In this document: in pieces, positions 1 to 5,492 of the stretch | Position numbering within the stretch: position 1 is the stretch's first letter | Layout: each line of letters begins with the position of its first letter | NCBI GenBank assembly: GCA_031263835.1 | Contig: JAISEZ010000095.1 | Coordinates: 1 to 10,890, forward strand | DNA length: 10,890 nucleotides | From: Tannerella sp. | GTDB taxonomy: Bacteria > Bacteroidota > Bacteroidia > Bacteroidales > Tannerellaceae | Reading direction: 5' to 3' | Position numbers and translations under genes: made by a program | The notes under the pieces: model-generated | Databases searched by the model: none | The model's input: only the letters and a program-made list of their open reading frames with translations | Told to the model about the DNA's origin: nothing

Positions 1-98
1 GACGCAAACGGACCTACCGCCTGGGCGACGCGGTCACAATCAAGGTCGTCCACGCCAACCTCGAACGGAAACAGCTGGACTTCACACTGGCAGAATAG
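1..98 (+). CDS. rnr: Ribonuclease R, C-terminal end (5' truncated by window)
   Basis: The frame starting at base 3 gives 31 residues and a TAG stop at 96-98. The peptide contains YRLGDAVTIKVVHANLERKQ followed by LDFTLAE, which matches the end of the C-terminal S1 RNA-binding domain of RNase R/VacB (pattern: LGD.V.VKV..ANLE..Q.DF.L). RNase R is a cytoplasmic 3'-5' exoribonuclease of the RNase II family that degrades structured RNA, and its S1 domain helps hold the substrate. The catalytic RNB domain lies outside the window, so only the tail can be judged. The RNase R S1 tail often carries a basic extension, and here the protein ends directly after the S1 strand. The gene runs toward the C69 peptidase gene, with 89 bp between the two stop codons. 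RNase II or another S1 protein is possible but fits less well. Confidence 0.8.
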   Translation, partial: RKRTYRLGDAVTIKVVHANLERKQLDFTLAE

Positions 99-106
99 AA
101 AACAAT

Positions 107-185
107 GGTTAGTGGTTAATGGTTAACGGTTAATGGCCACAAACCACTAATCATTAACCACTAATCACTAATCACTAATCACTGT
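107..185. repeat. Inverted array of 7-bp repeats, likely two-way terminator
   Basis: Four heptamers of the form TTARYGG run from 109 to 136. After a short gap, five to six heptamers of the complementary form YCAYTAA run from 144 to 185. Bases 107-131 pair with 142-166 over 25 positions with 4 mismatches, some of them G-U compatible, around a 10-base loop. A T-run (185-189) follows on the + strand. The block fills the gap between the stop of rnr (+) and the stop of the C69 gene (-), so a fold-back transcription terminator for both is the simplest reading. The heptamer structure suggests growth by slippage. Confidence 0.6.
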
Positions 186-187
186 TT

Positions 188-1735
188 TTACCACATCCCG
201 TCGAACACCGTCCAGAGGTAATCGCCCGTATTCCAGGCGGTCTCCACGGCTGTATTGCCGCGTTCGTTACTGTAGCGGGTGAGGAAATCAACGGCTTCCG
301 TCCGTTTGTTCTGCCTGAGCAGCGAGAGCGCTTCGGCTTCCACTTCGGTCTGTTTTTCAAAAAGCTCGGCCTGCATGGGCATCCACACGCTGTCGACCAC
401 CACGTGCATGTCGCCCCAGCGTTTGGCGGCGAGGGTGCCCAGACGGTTGAAAGCCCACCAGGCCGCCTCCCGGCTGAAACCCGTTTCGCGACCGCACGTC
501 CTGTAGGTCTGCGGCAAATCCGTCACACAGCCGTAAAAGGGCACGTAGATGGATGAAGCGACATTGTCGAGCGCAAACCAGCACAGCCCGCCCACCTCGT
601 CGGGCAGCCAGTCGCGGCATTGCAGAATCGTGGCGTAGATGGTGTAATGCACCGCGATGGAGCGTTCGCCCCGCCAGCTCCAGCCGCCGTTGATTCTGTG
701 CAGTTTCAGTTCGTCGGTTTTCATGAAGGGATTGGCCAGCGGCGAGATGACCGTCCGGCCGCTGTCGCCGGCCACGGTCAGCGTCTTGCGCAGGTCAAAA
801 TCCGTCCCCTCGTAATAGTCCTTGAAAACGCGCACCATGTCCTCTTTCCTGACCGGCGCGTCGGGCTTCACGGAGAAGGGATGATTTTCGCTGTTGGCAT
901 CCAGCTTCTGCGAGGGCGCCAGGAGGTTGAACACCCGCCATTCGCGGCGCCGGCAGGCAATCGACGTCCGTGTGGAGGGCGCATAGGCATAGGCAAAGCG
1001 GAATACCTCCCTTTTCCGGTCATACCATCCGTTTTCTTCGGCTACGGAAAAGACGTTGGACGAGGCCATGAAATAATCCCTGTTCTTCAGGTCGATTTCG
1101 CGGACGGTGGAGGCATTGGCGTTGACGCCGACATGGTCGTCGGGGACGCGCTGCGCCACCCATACGGCGCCCGTTTTTCCCGCTCCGGGGCCGACAATCT
1201 CCAGGTGCCACACCTCCTGCCTGTCGGCAATGGTGAGGCATTCGCCGCCGTCGTTCCAGCCGTATTTTTCGAGCAGTTCGCCGGCTGTACGGATGGCATG
1301 GCGGGCGGTCGTGCAGCGTTCGAGCATCAGCATGCAGAGGCTCGAACAGTCAATCAGTCCCCTGTCCGAACGCAGTTCGCTGCGTCCGCCGAACGTCGAT
1401 TCGCCGATTGCCAGCTGTTTTTCATTCATACACGGGTAAGCGGAATTGAAATACTGATACGTATGCGCCACTTCCGGAATCTGTCCCGTTTCCACGAACT
1501 CATAATGCGGCATCCGTCCCTTTACGTCGGCAGCGGCACGGCGGCGATACAGTGTTTTCACCGTTCCCGCGGGATGGTCTTTGGCCGCCACGACCGTGAT
1601 ACTGGTGCGTGTACGTCCGCTGTCGTCGGTGTGCGAAGTCATTACGGAGCCGTCGGCCGAAGCTTTCCGGCCCACCGTCACCGTTGTACATTCCAGTTCC
1701 TCGCCGGAAAGTTCCGCGGAGGATTGTCCATACAT
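188..1735 (-). CDS. C69-family dipeptidase (secreted)
   Basis: The 515-residue product is a peptidase of family C69 (older name U34), N-terminal-nucleophile hydrolases that cleave dipeptides. Near the N-terminus are Cys16 in ELECTTVTVG and then KASADGSVMTSHTDDSG (24-40). This is the family pattern in which the Cys becomes the new N-terminus after propeptide removal and acts as nucleophile. Further family-like segments are FSVAEENGWYD, WRVFNLLAPSQ, PFSVKPD and DYYEGTDFDLRKTLTVAG. The length is normal for the family. ATG 1735 is the only convenient start, but upstream in-frame codons encode LLFIALLFPAG directly before it, a typical secretory core, so translation probably begins further upstream at a non-ATG codon (for example CTG 1768 or 1780) or the leader is damaged. 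The enzyme is probably exported to the periplasm. It is transcribed alone toward rnr from a promoter near 1803-1830. The family call is firm; the substrate is not known. Confidence 0.9.
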   Translation of the reverse strand: MYGQSSAELSGEELECTTVTVGRKASADGSVMTSHTDDSGRTRTSITVVAAKDHPAGTVKTLYRRRAAADVKGRMPHYEFVETGQIPEVAHTYQYFNSAYPCMNEKQLAIGESTFGGRSELRSDRGLIDCSSLCMLMLERCTTARHAIRTAGELLEKYGWNDGGECLTIADRQEVWHLEIVGPGAGKTGAVWVAQRVPDDHVGVNANASTVREIDLKNRDYFMASSNVFSVAEENGWYDRKREVFRFAYAYAPSTRTSIACRRREWRVFNLLAPSQKLDANSENHPFSVKPDAPVRKEDMVRVFKDYYEGTDFDLRKTLTVAGDSGRTVISPLANPFMKTDELKLHRINGGWSWRGERSIAVHYTIYATILQCRDWLPDEVGGLCWFALDNVASSIYVPFYGCVTDLPQTYRTCGRETGFSREAAWWAFNRLGTLAAKRWGDMHVVVDSVWMPMQAELFEKQTEVEAEALSLLRQNKRTEAVDFLTRYSNERGNTAVETAWNTGDYLWTVFDGMW

Positions 1736-1802
1736 CCCCGCCGGAAACAGCAGGGCGATGAATAACAGATCTTGTGTCAGACTTTGGTTGTTTAATTCCC
1801 GG

Positions 1803-1830
1803 CAAAGATAAGGGTTTATACTTTACGCAA
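1803..1830 (-). promoter_or_regulatory. Bacteroidetes-type promoter of the C69 gene
   Basis: On the minus strand TATCTTTG (1810-1803) matches the -7 box TAnnTTTG exactly. A TTG lies at 1830-1828, 17 bases upstream, somewhat closer than the usual 19-21. Transcription would begin around 1795-1798, about 60 bases before ATG 1735. This position limits how far upstream the coding start can be. Confidence 0.6.
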
Positions 1831-1870
1831 GACAGTTTTGTGCATGGATAACATGCGAATTATGAATTAT

Positions 1871-2055
1871 GCGAATCAGTAGTTAGTAGTTAGTAGATAG
1901 TAGTTGGTAGGGGCGAAATGCTTTCGCCCGCAGAGCAGCCGGCGGAAAAGCCGCCTGTCTCCCATACAGGGATACGGTATCAGGCACTGCATCTGCCGGG
2001 GCCATTTGATTTTGTACATGAACTGATGTATCCATTCTACTAACTACTGATTCGC
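1871..2055. repeat. 185-bp element with perfect 19-bp terminal inverted repeats
   Basis: GCGAATCAGTAGTTAGTAG at 1871-1889 recurs as an exact reverse complement at 2037-2055. The pairing stops immediately outside at both ends. The left end continues as period-7 repeats (TAGTAGT-like, to about 1910), akin to the heptamers at 107-185. The interior holds hairpins GGGCGAAA/TTTCGCCC (1911-1918 with 1922-1929) and GGCGG/CCGCC (1941-1945 with 1951-1955). No ORF of note lies inside. The shape resembles a miniature inverted-repeat element, but no flanking target duplication was identified. It lies between the divergent promoters of the C69 and receptor genes. Confidence 0.6.
1907..1949 (-). repeat. Dispersed hairpin repeat, copy A
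   Basis: Read on the minus strand this stretch contains CGCCGGCTGC, then a GGGCGAAA...TTTCGCCCC stem ending in CTAC. The same ordered blocks occur on the + strand at 2462-2508. The two copies are therefore a dispersed intergenic repeat in inverted orientation, about 550 bp apart. It lies inside the 19-bp inverted-repeat element. It is non-coding as far as can be seen. Confidence 0.6.
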
Positions 2056-2107
2056 GCCACTAATCACTCCTCTTTTCATCTTTGCGTCTTTTTAACTGCC
2101 CTTTCTA

Positions 2108-2138
2108 TTGTTCATTTAAAAACTTCCCTGTATATTTG
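2108..2138 (+). promoter_or_regulatory. Strong Bacteroidetes-type promoter upstream of receptor gene
   Basis: TTG at 2108-2110 is followed after exactly 20 bases by TATATTTG at 2131-2138. This is an almost ideal -33/-7 pair for the Bacteroidetes primary sigma factor. The start of transcription would be about 2143-2146. It faces the TonB-dependent receptor but lies about 390 bases before that gene's likely start codon, giving an unusually long leader. Confidence 0.7.
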
Positions 2139-2178
2139 CCGCCGGGTTTACAAAAAACAGAAGAACTCAGAAAGAAAA

Positions 2179-2301
2179 ATGCGATCAGGTACAAGTTACA
2201 TACACCGCCGCCTCACGGCCGCTACTTTCCGCACGGGAAAGGGCAGAGGCCCTCATTTTAATACATTTTGTATATGTGGGGGGGGGGGGAAATCTCTGTA
2301 A
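2179..2301 (+). CDS. Possible 40-residue leader ORF ending past poly-G
   Basis: ATG 2179 follows an A-rich stretch (AGAAAGAAAA), a good start context in this phylum, about 35 bases downstream of the predicted transcription start. The frame encodes 40 residues, begins MRSGTSYIHRRLTAAT, is rich in Arg and Thr, ends in a Gly run encoded by the G tract, and stops at TAA 2299-2301. It has no signal peptide and resembles no family I know. It may be a leader peptide, or chance. The frame differs from that of the receptor by one base, so loss of one G from the tract would join it to the open frame running into the receptor gene. Confidence 0.25.
   Translation: MRSGTSYIHRRLTAATFRTGKGRGPHFNTFCICGGGGKSL
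2278..2289 (+). repeat. Homopolymer run of 12 G
   Basis: Twelve consecutive G bases lie in the receptor leader, about 135 bases after the predicted transcription start and about 250 bases before the receptor start codon. Such runs change length readily by slippage and are also a common place for sequencing error. It forms the end of the small ORF at 2179-2301. Confidence 0.85.
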
Positions 2302-2416
2302 TTTAGCACTTTACATTATATTCGCGATAATCGGCGCCCTTCCCTGGAGGTTAGCCCTCCGGCTGACGGCTTTTTGCAGCTACGCATCGAGAGAGACTTT
2401 TTCCCTATCGGGACAT

Positions 2417-2445
2417 GTAGAGACGGGTCATGCCGCGTCTCTGTA
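2417..2445. repeat. Inverted repeat of the GTAGAGACG/CGTCTCTGTA type
   Basis: AGAGACG (2419-2425) pairs with CGTCTCT (2436-2442) around GC-rich bases with a central CATG. It looks like a short dispersed palindromic intergenic repeat and would form a hairpin in the receptor leader. Its presence, with copy B just downstream, argues that 2290-2536 is non-coding leader rather than part of the receptor. Confidence 0.55.
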
Positions 2446-2461
2446 TGGAGATGTGCGGTTT

Positions 2462-2508
2462 TTTCGCCGGCTGCCCGCCTGTACAGGCGAAAAGCTTTTC
2501 GCCCCTAC
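2462..2508 (+). repeat. Dispersed hairpin repeat, copy B
   Basis: The stretch begins with TTTCGCCGGCTGC, like copy A (1907-1949, opposite strand), and contains the perfect 18-bp palindrome GGCGAAAAGCTTTTCGCC at 2486-2503, then CCTAC. It ends 28 bases before the likely receptor start and could fold into a stable hairpin in the mRNA close to the translation start. Confidence 0.65.
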
Positions 2509-2536
2509 TATCTGCTATTTACTAACTTATATAACA

Positions 2537-4960
2537 ATGAACAGTATGTATTATTCAACCAAGTCCCAAGCGGACAGCATGTGCCTTACCATGCAGCATA
2601 CGGAAGGCAAAAGGCAGACAGGCCGCAGCATTTTCACGAAAGCGGTGATCGCCCTTATACTGCTTGGCAGTATAATTACGGAGGCTTCGGCCCAGCGTAT
2701 TGAATTGAAAGGCTCCGTCAGGGATGCCGGTAATCAAGAGGCTCTGGCCTTTGTGAACGTGGTGTTGCAAACGCCGGATTCAGCGTTTGTGACGGGAACA
2801 ACATCGGACGACGCCGGCAGGTTTGTCCTGCCGAACCTGAATCCCGGCGATTACCGGCTGGCGCTTTCCTACATCGGTTATGTGACGCAGTACATCGCGC
2901 TGGAAGGACTGAAAGCTGGCGTCACGCTGCCGGAAATCCTGATGGAGGAAGATGCGGTCGAACTGAATGCCGTCACCGTCACCGCCTCGGCAACGACCCG
3001 CCGGATAGACCGGAAACTGATTTTCCCCACCGAACAGCAGGTAAACTCGTCAAACAATGGCGTTGATTTGTTGCAGCAGCTGATGCTGCCGCGCATACGG
3101 ATCAATTCCATGACACGCGAGGTGAGTATTCCCGGCGGCGGCGAGGTGCAGCTGCGTATCAACGGCGCCAGGGCAGAAACCGGCGATGTGGTCGCCCTGT
3201 TGCCGAAGGACATTATCCGCGTGGAGTATCACGACAATCCGGGACTGCGCTACGGTAATGCGGCAGCTGTAATTGACTATATTGTCCGGCGGCCTGAAAC
3301 CGGCGGGAATATAGGTGTGGACATGCATGACGCTTTCCTGCTTAAAAAATACGGACACAACAGCATCAGTGCAAAGGTGAATCACGGAAAGTCGGAGTTT
3401 TCCGCAAATTACCTGATGCGCCTGCGCGATTTTGACAGGATGTGGCGCGACAATGAAGAAACGTTCCGCCTTGCCGACGGTTCCACGCTTCGGCGCAGGG
3501 AAACCGGCGAGCCGGGTCATGTGCAGTATTTCCAGAATTATCTGAACGCGGCTTACAGCTTTCTCGACGACAAACGCATGTTCAACGCCACGTTCCGTTA
3601 TTTTTCACACAATCAGCCCAACTGGGATTATAACGGCAAGCTCTACAACATGGCGAATCCGGCCGATTACGTGCAAATGTTCGACGGAGAAAGAAACCTG
3701 ATTTCCCGTCCGGCGCTTGACCTGTATTATCAGGAAAATCTGAAGAACGACCAGACGCTGGTCGTCAACCTGGTGGGCACGTACAGTTATACGGACAATA
3801 ACCGCGTGTACACGGAAAGTCGCGACGGCGTACGGCTGACCGACATCAGCAATCCGGTCACGGGCAACAAGTATTCGTGGATCGGGGAAGGCATCTACGA
3901 AAAAAAACTGGGGGACAGCCGTCTGAGCGCAGGTCTGCGCCATACGCAGGCCCGCGCCGACAATACGTACGGGAACGGACAGGGCTACACAGCGGAAATG
4001 CGGCAGGGCGAAACGTTTCTTTTTGCCGAATGGAAGGGCAGGATAAGGAAACTGGACTATACGCTGGGCGCGGGCGTCACGCGGGCGTCGTTCCGTCAGG
4101 AAGCGGAAAACACGGATTACACCGTGTATACGTTCAATCCGCGGATGGCGCTCTTCCTTCCCCTGCCGGGCAACTCCTCTCTCCGTCTGACAGGCCATAT
4201 CCGGAACCATACGCCTTCGCTTTCCGAACTGAGCGCGGTGGAACAGGCCATTGATTCGCTCCAGATACAGCGGGGGAATCCCGGCCTGCAACCCTGTGTC
4301 AATTACGAATCCACGCTGAATTACGAATGGAAAAAAGGCCTCTTCCTTGTGAATCTGCAGGGCAGTTACAATTATCGTCCTTCGGCCATTATGGAAGAAA
4401 AGTTTTGGGAAAAGGGACGCATAGTCCGGACGTGGGACAACCAGAAAAGCTGGCAACATGCAAGCGCCATCCTGAATCTCCGTGTCGGCCCGGTGAAAGA
4501 CATTGTGACGGTGGCGCTCAACGCCGGCGTCAACCATTTCATCAGTGAGGGGAACAGCTACCGGCACATCTGTACCGAACCGTACTTCATGGCCAGTCTG
4601 AATGCGAATTACAGGAACTTCCGCTTATACTTCGAATGGCAACCGGCTCCCTGGAGTCAGTTCTACGGTGAAACGCTGGAAAAAGGAGAAGTATTGCAGG
4701 TCATTTCACTGGGATATAAATACAGAGACATGAATTTCGGCATTCAGACGTTCAATCCCTTTTTCAACGATTACCGGATGGATTCGGAGAACAGATCCGC
4801 GTACGCTTCCTATAAAAGGAGCATGTATGTTAATGACCTCCCGCGATTGCTTGTCTTCACGTTTTCGTGGAACATCAACTTCGGTCGCGCCTTCCAGTCC
4901 GGCGACAAGCGGCTGAACAACAGCGACGACGACGCGGGCGTTATGAAAGCCGGAAAATAA
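2537..4960 (+). CDS. TonB-dependent outer-membrane receptor (OMP_b-brl_3 type)
   Basis: The product has 807 residues from ATG 2537. A long charged start is followed by a hydrophobic core (about 35-49: AVIALILLGSIIT) and an ASA-Q cleavage site near 52/53. Residues 54-150 form a carboxypeptidase-regulatory-like beta-sandwich (RIELKGSVRD, then DDAGRFVLPNLNPGDYRLALSYIGY). The plug domain follows at about 150-265 (NAVTVTA, IRVEYHDNPGLRYGNAAAVI), then a beta-barrel to the C-terminus ending LLVFTFSWNINFGR and a short polar tail. This architecture belongs to the Bacteroidetes outer-membrane beta-barrel family related to TonB-dependent receptors. It sits in the outer membrane and probably imports a siderophore, peptide or other ligand that I cannot specify. 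No SusD-like partner lies beside it. The frame stays open back to GTG 2276, but that extension crosses hairpin repeats and would bury the signal peptide. ATG 2537 has an AT-rich leader; ATG 2579 or 2591 are alternatives. Confidence 0.88.
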   Translation: MNSMYYSTKSQADSMCLTMQHTEGKRQTGRSIFTKAVIALILLGSIITEASAQRIELKGSVRDAGNQEALAFVNVVLQTPDSAFVTGTTSDDAGRFVLPNLNPGDYRLALSYIGYVTQYIALEGLKAGVTLPEILMEEDAVELNAVTVTASATTRRIDRKLIFPTEQQVNSSNNGVDLLQQLMLPRIRINSMTREVSIPGGGEVQLRINGARAETGDVVALLPKDIIRVEYHDNPGLRYGNAAAVIDYIVRRPETGGNIGVDMHDAFLLKKYGHNSISAKVNHGKSEFSANYLMRLRDFDRMWRDNEETFRLADGSTLRRRETGEPGHVQYFQNYLNAAYSFLDDKRMFNATFRYFSHNQPNWDYNGKLYNMANPADYVQMFDGERNLISRPALDLYYQENLKNDQTLVVNLVGTYSYTDNNRVYTESRDGVRLTDISNPVTGNKYSWIGEGIYEKKLGDSRLSAGLRHTQARADNTYGNGQGYTAEMRQGETFLFAEWKGRIRKLDYTLGAGVTRASFRQEAENTDYTVYTFNPRMALFLPLPGNSSLRLTGHIRNHTPSLSELSAVEQAIDSLQIQRGNPGLQPCVNYESTLNYEWKKGLFLVNLQGSYNYRPSAIMEEKFWEKGRIVRTWDNQKSWQHASAILNLRVGPVKDIVTVALNAGVNHFISEGNSYRHICTEPYFMASLNANYRNFRLYFEWQPAPWSQFYGETLEKGEVLQVISLGYKYRDMNFGIQTFNPFFNDYRMDSENRSAYASYKRSMYVNDLPRLLVFTFSWNINFGRAFQSGDKRLNNSDDDAGVMKAGK

Positions 4961-5020
4961 AACAGCCGTGCAGTGACTGCAACGGTTACTTTCGAGGCTT
5001 CGGATTTCTTCCCCGCACCG

Positions 5021-5280
5021 CGAGAGGAAAAATACACAGTGTATTTTTCCTCCCCGGACTTCGAGAGACAAAATACACCGTGTATTTTTCCTCCTCGAAC
5101 CTCGAGCGACAAAAATACACCGTGTATTTTTCTTCCCCGAACTTCGAGCGATAAAAATACACGGTGCAATTTCCTCCTCGAGCCTCGAGCGACAAAAATA
5201 CCCGGTGTATTTTTCCTCCTCGAGCTTCGAGCGGAAAAAATACATCGTGTATACCTCTTTTCAACGCCTCGAGCGAACTT
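5021..5280. repeat. Tandem array of six 41-42-bp units with palindromic cores
   Basis: Units begin with CGAG[AC]G at 5021, 5062, 5103, 5145, 5186 and 5228, and a seventh stub begins at 5270, giving periods of 41, 41, 42, 41, 42 and 42. Each unit carries AAAAATACAC, one base, then GTGTATTTTT, best kept in units 1-3. Unit 1 extends to a perfect 12-bp arm pair starting with GG and ending with CC. Unit 4 is damaged in the right arm, and unit 6 is the most diverged. A second short near-palindrome, TCGA-RCY-TCGA, bridges several unit joints. A degenerate half unit is visible at about 5003-5020. The array fills the gap between the 3' ends of the receptor (+) and the beta-helix gene (-). Each core, with A-run, stem and T-run, reads the same on both strands and could act as a two-way terminator or a protein-binding palindrome. 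Confidence 0.9.
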
Positions 5281-5492
5281 TCCGACATGGTCGGAGACTT
5301 TCGAAAACCATCCCGCAACAAAGTATAACGGATGCAATTTCGTTTGACAGAACTGATAAAAGAGATGCCGGAAAAATGTTGAATAACGTCAGTTCGACCC
5401 GGGAAATCCCCGCCATTCACTCTTGAATCTTTGAATCATTGAATTACTGTTTCCACACGAACATGATTACATGCCGGTGTCATGAATTTATT
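5281..5492. other. Intergenic remainder of convergent gap
   Basis: A short perfect hairpin, TCCGAC-ATG-GTCGGA (5281-5295), follows the palindrome array directly and lacks a clear T-run. Around 5423-5446 there are close repeats of TTGAATC-like words. Otherwise I see no gene, promoter box or RNA gene in this stretch before the stop of the beta-helix gene. Confidence 0.4.

Noticed and set aside
620..1765. 381-codon + strand frame opposite the C69 gene
   Set aside because: It is antisense to a well-supported peptidase gene, shows no recognisable domain, and is explained by codon bias of the real gene.
2276..2536. N-terminal extension of the receptor from GTG 2276
   Set aside because: It starts at the poly-G tract, crosses two dispersed hairpin repeats, and would place the signal peptide more than 120 residues inside the protein.
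3605..4567. 320-codon minus-strand frame inside the receptor gene
   Set aside because: It is a shadow of the receptor coding strand with no signal, motif or promoter.
5021..5280. CRISPR array
   Set aside because: The whole 41-42-bp unit is conserved with no unique spacers, and no cas gene is nearby.
4706..5420. Overlapping minus-strand frames of 144-179 codons and plus-strand frames across the palindrome array
   Set aside because: The repeat unit happens to contain few stop codons in any frame, so long open frames arise from composition alone. The peptides are repeated KYTVYF-like words, and several frames are open at once.
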